Origin: an uncultured Brachyspira sp.
GTDB taxonomy: Bacteria > Spirochaetota > Brachyspiria > Brachyspirales > Brachyspiraceae
Length of the DNA: 5,669 nt
Direction: 5' to 3'
Assembly (NCBI GenBank): GCA_934725525.1
Contig: CAKVCG010000116.1
Coordinates: forward strand, 1-5,669
Part shown: positions 1 to 4,987 of the stretch, piece by piece
How positions within the stretch are numbered: position 1 is the first letter of the stretch
How the letters are laid out: every line of letters begins with the position of its first letter
The notes under the pieces: generated by a model
Told to the model about the DNA's origin: nothing
The model's input: the letters and a program-made list of their open reading frames with translations, nothing else
Databases searched by the model: none
Translations under genes and position numbers: made by a program

Positions 1-134
1 TTAACAATTTTATCGTTTTCAATATTTAAAGAAAATTTAGAAGTTTTTTCATTTTCGTATTTTTTTTTGGTATTTTCCAACTTTGTTAAATTTGCGCTAT
101 TTATATTTAAATTGTAATTGTCGATTATATTCAT
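1..134 (-). CDS. Partial N-terminus of an unidentified, possibly motility-related protein
   Basis: An open frame starts at the ATG read leftward from 134 and runs off the left edge, giving 44 complete codons without a stop. A good ribosome binding site (AAAGGA, 141-146) lies 6 bases upstream of the ATG. The visible part is very polar and rich in Asn and Lys, starting MNIIDNYNLNINS, with no signal peptide or membrane segment. That suggests a cytoplasmic protein with a flexible N-terminus. I do not recognise the family. The sigma-28-like promoter upstream (189-214) hints at a flagellar or chemotaxis gene; small flagellar proteins such as FlgM or a FlgJ-like rod protein would fit in character, but no diagnostic residue is in view. 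A run of nine A residues encodes three lysines at about residues 23-25. The existence of the gene is fairly sure; its function is a guess. Confidence 0.7.
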   Translation of the reverse strand, partial: MNIIDNYNLNINSANLTKLENTKKKYENEKTSKFSLNIENDKIV

Positions 135-188
135 AAATATTCCTTTTCATTTTTAATTTGAGAATAAAAATTTTTATGTATAGCTAAA

Positions 189-214
189 TTATCGGAAACG
201 GGGAAAAATATTTA
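189..214 (-). promoter_or_regulatory. Sigma-28 (FliA/WhiG)-like promoter for the leftward gene
   Basis: Read on the minus strand, TAAA (211-214) is followed after 14 bases by TCCGATAA (189-196). The known sigma-28 consensus is TAAA, about 15 bases, then GCCGATAA, so this site differs by one base in the -10 box and one base of spacing. Transcription would start near 182, leaving a leader of about 48 bases before the ATG at 134. The match is by eye, and the activity is inferred. Confidence 0.5.
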
Positions 215-280
215 GAAATTTATTTATTTAAAGTAATAGATTAGTGCATATATCAATTTTTATAATACCTATGAGATATA

Positions 281-340
281 ACTGACAATTGTGACTACCC
301 GTTAGAGTCTACAATTTGCTCTGAACTATCCATTATTGGG
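281..340. ncRNA. Candidate small structured RNA (GC island)
   Basis: This 60-base stretch contains 24 G/C bases (40 percent), while the sequence on both sides is nearly all A/T. On the plus strand GTTAGAG (301-307) can pair with CTCTGAAC (319-326), leaving one bulged base, around an 11-base loop. A second small hairpin, CCA-TTAT-TGG, lies at 330-339. ACAATTGT (285-292) is a perfect palindrome. A TATAAT at 261-266 lies just upstream on the plus strand. In AT-rich genomes GC islands between genes often mark RNA genes. It could also be a protein-binding site or a decayed remnant; strand and function are not known. Confidence 0.25.
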
Positions 341-341
341 C

Positions 342-361
342 TTAATAATAGTAATTATTAA
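342..361. repeat. A/T-only inverted repeat, 8-base arms
   Basis: TTAATAAT (342-349) and ATTATTAA (354-361) are perfect inverse complements around AGTA. No G:C pair and no following T tract are present, so it does not look like a rho-independent terminator. It may be an operator or simply a chance palindrome in A/T-rich DNA. Confidence 0.4.
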
Positions 362-470
362 ACAAATAAAATATATAACTCCTTATATAAATTATATAAA
401 AATGATGAAATATATTTGAATTCAAGACGAAAATTTTATTCCAAAAATAGAAATATGTATTTTCAATTCT

Positions 471-497
471 TAATTTTAAATGTTAACCTTCCGATAA
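471..497 (+). promoter_or_regulatory. Possible sigma-28-like promoter for the FtsB/DivIC-like gene
   Basis: TAAT (471-474), 15 bases, then TCCGATAA (490-497). The -10 octamer is identical to the one upstream of the leftward gene and differs from the sigma-28 consensus GCCGATAA by one base; the -35 box matches TAAA in three of four bases. Transcription would start near 504, 23 bases before the ATG at 527. This fits the chosen start and would exclude the longer reading frame. Inferred only. Confidence 0.35.
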
Positions 498-514
498 TGA
501 TTTATAGATTTTAT

Positions 515-518
515 AAGG
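515..518 (+). promoter_or_regulatory. Ribosome binding site deciding the 527 start
   Basis: AAGG sits 8 bases before the ATG at 527. The upstream in-frame candidates (TTG 416, ATG 455, ATG 497) have no comparable Shine-Dalgarno sequence. Confidence 0.55.
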
Positions 519-526
519 TTATATTT

Positions 527-997
527 ATGTATTTTAATATTAGGTTAAAATCGAGGATTTTTTACGCGACTATATTAATAGGAGTAATGTTTACCGTATT
601 TATATTCGTTTTTAGTCCTAAAGGTTTTAATAACCTCAACTCAAAAAAAGAACTTTTAAAGATAAGAAAAGAAAAAATATCAGAATTGAATAGACAAAAA
701 ACAAGACTTACGAACAATATTGAAAGGTTAAAAACCGACAGAGAATATATACTTTCTTATGCGAAAACTTTCGGATATTTGGATAGTGCTAAAAATGAAA
801 AAATCATTAAGATAATTAAAGACAAAGAAGCTAAGGATATATCTACCACCTCTACTCAAAAATATTCTTCAACAAAAGAGATAAATATAAATATTAAAAG
901 AATAATTATTCTATCGGTTACTATTTTAATACTTTTATCTATAATTTATTTTAACAGGCAAAAATATTCTTCAAGTCAAAATATTAATAACGGTTAA
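527..997 (+). CDS. FtsB/DivIC-like septum formation initiator family protein with extra C-terminal membrane helix
   Basis: This encodes 156 residues from the ATG at 527, chosen for its AAGG ribosome binding site and because the first membrane helix follows directly. The order is a short basic N-terminus, a membrane helix (about 11-29), a heptad-like coiled coil (about 37-70), then LKTDREYILSYAKTFGYLD (68-86). This last segment resembles the FtsB/DivIC signature in which a Leu-Lys-x-Asp and Tyr-Ile are followed by an Ala-Arg/Lys-x-x-x-Gly-Tyr. In that family the coiled coil lies outside the cytoplasmic membrane and pairs with FtsL in the divisome that activates septal peptidoglycan synthesis. 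Unlike usual members of about 100 residues, this protein continues through a Lys/Ser/Thr-rich linker into a second hydrophobic helix (about 125-142), so both ends would be cytoplasmic. Its stop overlaps that of the facing gene by 4 bases. Family assignment is by pattern; I am fairly confident of it, less of the exact role. Confidence 0.7.
   Translation: MYFNIRLKSRIFYATILIGVMFTVFIFVFSPKGFNNLNSKKELLKIRKEKISELNRQKTRLTNNIERLKTDREYILSYAKTFGYLDSAKNEKIIKIIKDKEAKDISTTSTQKYSSTKEININIKRIIILSVTILILLSIIYFNRQKYSSSQNINNG
857..974 (+). repeat. 16-base direct repeat flanking the second membrane helix
   Basis: CAAAAATATTCTTCAA occurs at 857-872 and again at 959-974. The copies are 102 bases apart, an exact multiple of three, and both are read in the same frame, giving Gln-Lys-Tyr-Ser-Ser at residues 111-115 and 145-149. 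The segment between them encodes the C-terminal membrane helix. Confidence 0.85.
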
Positions 998-1587
998 TTA
1001 TAAGGATAGCTTAAAGAAAAAATGAATCCCGCATCTTTATTTATAGGCTCGTAATAAGGCACAAAGTTAAAGCTCATCCCATCTTTTTTCTTTCCATAAA
1101 TTCTTTGATAACTGTCATAAGCTACCGCAGCTCCGAAAACTATGCCAGCCGTCACTTCAAACAGAGTCGCCGATATCCATAAAGATTTATATCTTGAGCG
1201 TCCCGTTGTTGAAGGCCTAACAAAAGAATTTTCTAAAGCGTCTAAACCAAATACTAAAAAAGATGCGTAGGTATATGATAAAAAACCAGACAGTAAAAAA
1301 GTAACCTCCGTATATCTAAAAGGATGAGTTCTATAAGGCATATCCAATTCAACTGGGGAATTAATCACTCCGCTTTGATTTACAATATTAGTTCCCTGCA
1401 TCTCAAAAAATGAAGTTATATTATTTGTATCCGTAGAATATTCGGAACTCAATTCCTGATTATCTTCGGTAATAGGTTTTTGTGCGGATTCATTAGTTCC
1501 GTATTCCTTAGCGGTATCCGAGAAATAAAAATCTGCAAAAACAAATTTACTTATTATTAAAAATACTACTATTATATAAAATTTCAT
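994..1587 (-). CDS. Exported or membrane protein of unknown function, second gene of the CsgG-domain operon
   Basis: This encodes 197 residues. The N-terminus is a clear signal peptide: a short basic start, a hydrophobic stretch (about 4-17) and a Val-Phe-Ala cleavage site near residue 18. A polar, Thr/Ser/Glu/Asn-rich low-complexity region follows (about 20-80). Then come two hydrophobic stretches (about 93-116 and 136-156) separated by a basic loop, and an aromatic-rich tail ending in Tyr-Pro-Tyr-Asn. The tail resembles the last strand of spirochaetal envelope proteins, but I do not recognise a named family. The ATG overlaps the stop of the upstream CsgG-domain gene by one base (TAATG on the minus strand), so translation is probably coupled; only a weak GGA precedes it. 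The context suggests a partner of the CsgG-domain protein at the cell envelope. The 3' end overlaps the stop of the facing FtsB/DivIC-like gene. Gene certain, function unknown. Confidence 0.85.
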   Translation of the reverse strand: MKFYIIVVFLIISKFVFADFYFSDTAKEYGTNESAQKPITEDNQELSSEYSTDTNNITSFFEMQGTNIVNQSGVINSPVELDMPYRTHPFRYTEVTFLLSGFLSYTYASFLVFGLDALENSFVRPSTTGRSRYKSLWISATLFEVTAGIVFGAAVAYDSYQRIYGKKKDGMSFNFVPYYEPINKDAGFIFSLSYPYN

Positions 1588-3050
1588 TATAAAAGTCCGT
1601 ATATTCCTATCATAAAATCAAACCCCGTCAAACTAACCGTTTTAAGTTTTTCGGGCAAAGCGAAGCCGTTTCCGTCATAATATGTTCCTAAATTAATCGG
1701 ATTGGTATAAAGTTTATAACCTACTCCAAAATTAAATCCTAAAGTGTCTTTTATATTATATTGAATCACAGCCATAGCACCCAATCCAAACAGAATATCT
1801 CTAGAGCTAATTTTAGACTCGTTTGGAATAGAAGTATAATTGTCTATATAATAATCGCCTCCGCTCACATTTCCAATATCGGTAAAAGTAACTCCAAGTC
1901 CAATATACGGAATAAATACAAATCTAACCACTTCTTTATAAATATTGACATTAATATCAAAATTAAATCTTATATCGATTCCGTAGCTTGTTTTGAAGAA
2001 ATCGCCGAATAATAATCCGAAACTTAAATTTGGCGAAAATAAATTATTATCGTATCCGACTTTCAAATGCATTCCTAAAGCAAAATCATTTTTATTAAGA
2101 TTAATATTTAACCGTCCGTTGTTTGTTGAACTTTGATAAGTTTTTTGAATAGATTTCATTTTATAAGCCGAATAATTTATATTGAAGCCTACTAAAAAAT
2201 TTCCAATATGCGTTTCTCTAGCAATATCTCCAGCTTTAATATCGTTTCCTCTCGATATTTTTGCAATAGAATATTCTCTTCCTAAATCTTTTATTCTTAA
2301 AGTTCCTTTTTCTTTATATTCTCCTTCAATAACGTTTCCCGAAGGCAAAACTATATTTTCCGATTTTGAATAAACTTTGAATCTAGTATTTTTACTTATT
2401 CCATGTTCGCTTCCAGCAAATAAAATAACATTTCCGTCTTTTATATCTGAGATTTTTAAAATAATTTTAAAAACATTTTTCATTTTGCTTTCCACTTGAA
2501 TAGCCAAATCGTTGCATGCTTCGTCCAAAGCCGCTTCTCTCAATGCCATAGAAGGATAACGATTTATACTGTAATATGCCGAACCAAAAATTTTTGAAGA
2601 ATATAATATTTTTGTAGTTTCAACATCGACTATTTGCAAAACCAAATCGACATTTGCGTAAATATTTCCGCTTCCAGATTCTATATCGTAATCGAAAGTA
2701 ACATTTGCCGAAGTTATTCTTCCCGTTATGGCTTTACTGTAGCCATAAATTTTTCCCACTTCTATAACCTGCTCTTCGGTAATTCCCGTTAATTGAAGTT
2801 CCATTTCTTTTAAGTATTTGTCTAAATTCGCTCTGTCGACAATATTAAATCTATTCATTCTCGTCAATGAATTTTCTATAAGCGTGGTGACTTTTTTGCC
2901 CAAATTTTTTCTGTATTCGGTGGAAACATCTTCGATTTCAAAAACGGCGATATTTTCTTTCACATATCTATCCGTTATTTCTCTATCGATATTTTGGGAA
3001 AATAAATAAGTATGAAATATTATAAAAAATAAAAAAACCGCTTTTTTCAT
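1587..3050 (-). CDS. CsgG/LpoB-type domain envelope protein with FlgT-C-like middle and barrel-like C-terminus
   Basis: This encodes 487 residues. A signal peptide covers about 1-18 (Leu-Phe-Ser then Gln-Asn), without a lipobox cysteine, so unlike classical CsgG it is probably not a lipoprotein. Residues about 32-192 look like a CsgG/LpoB-type domain: NIAVFEIED strand, LIENSLTRMNRFNIVDR, a Gly-rich IYGYSKAITGRI segment, and a long strand with VDVETTKILYSSK. Residues about 195-280 (DGNVILFAGSEHGISKN, then a Val-Tyr strand and IKAGDIARE) resemble the small SH3-like C-terminal domain of FlgT. Residues about 283-487 alternate polar and hydrophobic residues with many Tyr, Phe, Gly and Asn, as in an outer-membrane beta-barrel. 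I infer a periplasmic ring- or pore-forming module tethered to an outer-membrane barrel. It is the first gene of an operon with the 197-residue protein. The start is fixed by the signal peptide although no Shine-Dalgarno is seen. CsgG domain confident; other domains by eye. Confidence 0.8.
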   Translation of the reverse strand: MKKAVFLFFIIFHTYLFSQNIDREITDRYVKENIAVFEIEDVSTEYRKNLGKKVTTLIENSLTRMNRFNIVDRANLDKYLKEMELQLTGITEEQVIEVGKIYGYSKAITGRITSANVTFDYDIESGSGNIYANVDLVLQIVDVETTKILYSSKIFGSAYYSINRYPSMALREAALDEACNDLAIQVESKMKNVFKIILKISDIKDGNVILFAGSEHGISKNTRFKVYSKSENIVLPSGNVIEGEYKEKGTLRIKDLGREYSIAKISRGNDIKAGDIARETHIGNFLVGFNINYSAYKMKSIQKTYQSSTNNGRLNINLNKNDFALGMHLKVGYDNNLFSPNLSFGLLFGDFFKTSYGIDIRFNFDINVNIYKEVVRFVFIPYIGLGVTFTDIGNVSGGDYYIDNYTSIPNESKISSRDILFGLGAMAVIQYNIKDTLGFNFGVGYKLYTNPINLGTYYDGNGFALPEKLKTVSLTGFDFMIGIYGLL

Positions 3051-3191
3051 CTATATAGTTATAAAATTATAAGTTATTAAATAACAAAGTTATTCAAATA
3101 TAAAATACACATTTATATTATATTAATTAGTAAAAAAGTCAAATATTTAATTTGAACTATAACTATAAAATTAACTATTCATTTTAATGTA
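3051..3191. other. Intergenic region upstream of the CsgG-domain gene
   Basis: Very A/T-rich sequence between divergent genes. It contains spaced GTTAT words at 3058, 3073 and 3089, of which the middle one is half of the palindrome GTTATT-A-AATAAC (3073-3085). It also has three AACTAT words at 3155, 3161 and 3173. No RNA gene or riboswitch is recognisable. Confidence 0.5.
3112..3142 (-). promoter_or_regulatory. Weak candidate promoter for the CsgG-domain operon
   Basis: On the minus strand TTGACT (3137-3142) is a good -35 box. Possible -10 boxes are TATAAA (3112-3117, spacing 19), TAATAT (3115-3120, spacing 16) and TATAAT (3117-3122, spacing 14). None combines ideal spacing and sequence. The leader would be about 55-65 bases long. 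Confidence 0.35.
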
Positions 3192-3219
3192 TTGACAATT
3201 TTTTACTTTCGTATATCCT
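3192..3219 (+). promoter_or_regulatory. Sigma-70-type promoter for the aminotransferase
   Basis: A perfect -35 box TTGACA (3192-3197) is followed after 16 bases by TATCCT (3214-3219), matching four of six -10 bases. Transcription would begin near 3226, about 34 bases before the ATG at 3260. Confidence 0.5.
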
Positions 3220-3249
3220 ATATCATTAAATTACCATATATAATAAATT

Positions 3250-3253
3250 GGAG
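3250..3253 (+). promoter_or_regulatory. Ribosome binding site deciding the 3260 start
   Basis: GGAG lies 6 bases before the ATG at 3260. An in-frame TTG at 3248 overlaps this site and is therefore not the start. Confidence 0.75.
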
Positions 3254-3259
3254 ATACAA

Positions 3260-4459
3260 ATGGAAATATCTAAAAGAATTCAAAGATTAAAAACTTCTCC
3301 GGTTAGAAAATTGAATCCTTATGCAGAGGAAGCGGAGCGAAAAGGAATAAAGATTCATCATCTTAATATAGGACAGCCAGATATTGAAACGCCTAAAAAA
3401 TTTATTGAAGCTATAGGAAGATACGACGGCAAAACTCTAAAATATGAGCATTCTCGAGGAATAAAACCTCTTCTAAAAAAAATACAGGAATATTATGATA
3501 AACTTGGAATTCATTATGAAGAAGATGAAATAGTAATAACAAACGGCGGAAGCGAGGGCTTATTATTTAGTTTGCTTGCCATATTTGACGAAGGCGATGA
3601 AATATTGGTAGCCGAACCTTATTATGCAAATTATAATAGCTTTTACGATGTATTAGGTATAAAAAGAAATGCGGTTAGAACATACGCGGAAAACGGTTTT
3701 CATCTTCCAAATATAGACGAGATAGAAAAACATATTACTCCAAAAACAAAAGCTTATATGTTTTCAAATCCGAGTAATCCTACTGGGGTTGTGTCTACAA
3801 AACAAGAATTGGACGATATAGCCTATTTATCAAAAAAACATGATATGTTTATTATAAGCGATGAGGTTTATAGAGAATTTGTATATGGAGATAGAAAAGC
3901 AATCAGCTTTGGAACTTATAAAGATTTGTCTGAAAATGTAGTAATAATAGATTCAATATCTAAAAGATTTTCCGCATGCGGGGCAAGAATAGGTTGTATT
4001 ATAAGTAAAAATAAACCTTTTATGAATGCTGTATTTAGAGAATGTCAAGCCAGATTATCTGCACCTACCCTCGAAATGATAGGAGCAGCGGCTTTATACG
4101 ATTTGCCTGCCAACTATTTTGAAGAAGCAAGGAAAGAATACGATAACAGAAGAAAAATATTATTTGAAAAGCTTACAAAAATGGAAGGCGTTATTATGAA
4201 AGAACCCGAAGGCGCTTTCTATGTATTAGCAAAGCTTCCGGTAAAAAACGCCGAGGATTTTGCAATATGGCTTCTCAAAGACTTTAATATAGATGGAGAA
4301 ACCGTTATGTTTGCCCCAGGTGAAGGTTTTTACGCTACGGTAGGATTGGGAGTCGATGAAGTGCGAATGAGCTATGTTTTAGATTCAAAAGATTTGAAAA
4401 GGGCTATGCATATACTTAAAGAAGGTTTGATAAAATACAGAAAAGAAGTTGAAAAATAA
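3260..4459 (+). CDS. PLP-dependent class I aminotransferase (aspartate aminotransferase-like)
   Basis: This encodes 399 residues from the ATG at 3260, the normal length for fold-type I aminotransferases. It would transfer an amino group between an amino acid and a 2-oxo acid using pyridoxal phosphate, in the cytoplasm. Family hallmarks are all present: LNIGQPD near the N-terminus, the cofactor-contacting GGSEG stretch, NPSNPTG (170-176, with Asn173), SDEVY (200-204, with Asp201 for the pyridine nitrogen and Tyr204), SISKRFSACGARIG with the Schiff-base Lys235 and the phosphate-binding Arg, and Arg369 in EVRMSYV for the substrate carboxylate. The Ala in SACGARIG, where many aspartate aminotransferases have Trp (TGWRIG), places it in a distinct subgroup, so the substrate (aspartate, an aromatic amino acid or alanine) cannot be fixed from sequence. 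It has its own promoter and appears to be a single gene, ending 13 bases before the stop of the facing STAS gene. Confidence 0.93.
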   Translation: MEISKRIQRLKTSPVRKLNPYAEEAERKGIKIHHLNIGQPDIETPKKFIEAIGRYDGKTLKYEHSRGIKPLLKKIQEYYDKLGIHYEEDEIVITNGGSEGLLFSLLAIFDEGDEILVAEPYYANYNSFYDVLGIKRNAVRTYAENGFHLPNIDEIEKHITPKTKAYMFSNPSNPTGVVSTKQELDDIAYLSKKHDMFIISDEVYREFVYGDRKAISFGTYKDLSENVVIIDSISKRFSACGARIGCIISKNKPFMNAVFRECQARLSAPTLEMIGAAALYDLPANYFEEARKEYDNRRKILFEKLTKMEGVIMKEPEGAFYVLAKLPVKNAEDFAIWLLKDFNIDGETVMFAPGEGFYATVGLGVDEVRMSYVLDSKDLKRAMHILKEGLIKYRKEVEK

Positions 4460-4472
4460 TATTTAATAAAAA

Positions 4473-4799
4473 TTACTGTAATAAAAAATCTTTTTTATTA
4501 TCGAAAGTCTTAATAAGAGTAAACATCATCAAATCTTTAAAAATTGGAGCGATAGTTTCGCTAATATTCATCATAAATAATCTAATCTTTAGAGATTGCA
4601 GGTCTTTATATAGTTTAAGTATTTTTGCTATCCCAGCGCTATTAATTTCTTTAACATTCTTCATATCCAAAACTATTGCAGGCATTCTTATAGAGCATGC
4701 CTCTTCAGAGTCTTCTACAAATTTTTTTATTTCTTCATGTAAAGAGAGATTGGATTCTACAACTATAGATATATATCCATCATAAAATTCTATAGCCAA
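4473..4799 (-). CDS. Small STAS-domain protein (anti-sigma factor antagonist-like)
   Basis: This encodes 108 residues from a TTG at 4799. The frame stays open further upstream, but those codons lie in the tRNA-Tyr gene and there is no ATG between the tRNA and the domain. AAGG (4812-4815) is 12 bases before the TTG, rather far. The protein is one STAS domain: a first strand with YDGYISIVVES, a helix, then IVLDMKNVKEINSAGIAKIL (42-61), which matches the core around the phosphorylatable serine of SpoIIAA/RsbV proteins. Ser54 is kept, but the usual Asp before it is Asn53. Such proteins bind serine kinase/anti-sigma partners and release a sigma factor, or act in other partner-switching or lipid-asymmetry complexes. 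No kinase or phosphatase gene is in view. It follows the tRNA by 37 bases and may share its transcript. Domain fairly sure, start and partner uncertain. Confidence 0.72.
   Translation of the reverse strand: MAIEFYDGYISIVVESNLSLHEEIKKFVEDSEEACSIRMPAIVLDMKNVKEINSAGIAKILKLYKDLQSLKIRLFMMNISETIAPIFKDLMMFTLIKTFDNKKDFLLQ
4479..4500. repeat. A/T inverted repeat, 10-base arms, at the 3' end of the STAS gene
   Basis: TAATAAAAAA (4479-4488) and TTTTTTATTA (4491-4500) are perfect inverse complements around TC. The repeat lies inside the last codons of the STAS gene and 20 bases after the aminotransferase stop. It could weakly end transcription in either direction, but it has no G:C pairs and no separate T tract, so I do not call it a terminator. 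Confidence 0.5.
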
Positions 4800-4811
4800 A
4801 ATATCATATAT

Positions 4812-4815
4812 CCTT
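4812..4815 (-). promoter_or_regulatory. Probable ribosome binding site of the STAS gene
   Basis: AAGG on the minus strand is the only Shine-Dalgarno-like sequence between the tRNA and the STAS domain. It is 12 bases from the TTG start at 4799, longer than the usual spacing. An out-of-frame ATG closer to it reaches a stop after five codons. Confidence 0.4.
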
Positions 4816-4836
4816 AAACTTAAAATTATAAAAATA

Positions 4837-4919
4837 TGGGCAGGGAGGGATTCGCACCCCCGTAGACTACTGTCGGCAGATTTACAGTCTGCTGCCATTG
4901 ACTGCTCGGCCACCTACCC
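4837..4919 (-). tRNA. tRNA-Tyr (anticodon GUA) with altered elbow residues
   Basis: The 83 bases fold as a class II tRNA. The acceptor stem is GGGTAGG with CCTGCCC (one G:U pair). The D stem is GCC/GGC around an 11-base loop. The anticodon arm is GCAGA-CTGTAAA-TCTGC with anticodon GTA. The long variable arm includes GAC-AGTA-GTC, as expected for bacterial tRNA-Tyr, and the T stem is GGGGG/CCCTC. The discriminator base is A. CCA is not encoded, so the CCA-adding enzyme must complete the end. Two positions are unusual: the T-loop reads TGCGAAT instead of TTCGAAT (G at 55), and the D-loop reads GAGCAGTC where GAGCGGNC is usual (A at 18). The gene has its own strong promoter and precedes the STAS gene. 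It carries tyrosine for translation unless a second, standard copy exists. Confidence 0.95.
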
Positions 4920-4926
4920 TCTTTAA

Positions 4927-4950
4927 TTATTTAATTTGAAAATTAAATAA
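4927..4950. repeat. Inverted repeat with 11-base arms in the tRNA-Tyr leader
   Basis: TTATTTAATTT (4927-4937) and AAATTAAATAA (4940-4950) are perfect inverse complements separated by two bases. The hairpin would form in the leader RNA between the expected transcription start (near 4953) and the mature 5' end of the tRNA at 4919. It might guide 5' processing or shield the leader; the A/T-only stem may also be chance. Confidence 0.6.
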
Positions 4951-4959
4951 ATTTGCTTA

Positions 4960-4987
4960 ATTATAATATTTTATAAAAAAATGTCAA
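4960..4987 (-). promoter_or_regulatory. Perfect-consensus sigma-70 promoter for tRNA-Tyr
   Basis: On the minus strand TTGACA (4982-4987) and TATAAT (4960-4965) are separated by 16 bases, both boxes exact. Transcription would start near 4953, giving a leader of about 34 bases before the tRNA. A promoter this strong suits a stable RNA gene, and it may also serve the STAS gene downstream. Confidence 0.8.

Larger units (their letters stand above)
135..526. other. Non-coding region between divergent genes
   Basis: No convincing gene is seen in this stretch; stops are frequent in all frames. It holds two outward-facing sigma-28-like boxes (189-214 minus, 471-497 plus), a GC-richer island with short hairpins (281-340), and an A/T-only perfect inverted repeat (342-361). 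An isolated TATAAT (261-266, plus) has no recognisable -35 box at the proper distance. A frame open from a TTG at 416 continues into the next gene, but the region before 527 lacks a ribosome binding site and is best treated as leader. Confidence 0.6.

Noticed and set aside
416..526. N-terminal extension of the FtsB/DivIC-like gene from a TTG at 416
   Set aside because: No ribosome binding site at 416, 455 or 497, the added residues are not part of the family pattern, and a possible promoter (471-497) lies inside the stretch. The ATG at 527 has AAGG 8 bases upstream.
1761..3009. Short plus-strand open frames at 1761-2012, 2182-2373 and 2818-3009
   Set aside because: They lie opposite the well-supported CsgG-domain gene, lack ribosome binding sites and give low-complexity products; they are antisense shadows.
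3248..3259. TTG start for the aminotransferase at 3248
   Set aside because: The TTG overlaps the GGAG that serves as ribosome binding site for the ATG at 3260.
4479..4500. Bidirectional terminator between the aminotransferase and STAS genes
   Set aside because: The stem is A/T only with a 2-base loop and no separate T tract, and it lies within the STAS coding sequence.
4800..4913. Longer STAS protein beginning with an ATG at 4913
   Set aside because: The first 25 codons would be the tRNA-Tyr gene itself; the STAS domain begins after it, and a start at the TTG at 4799 gives a normal-sized domain.
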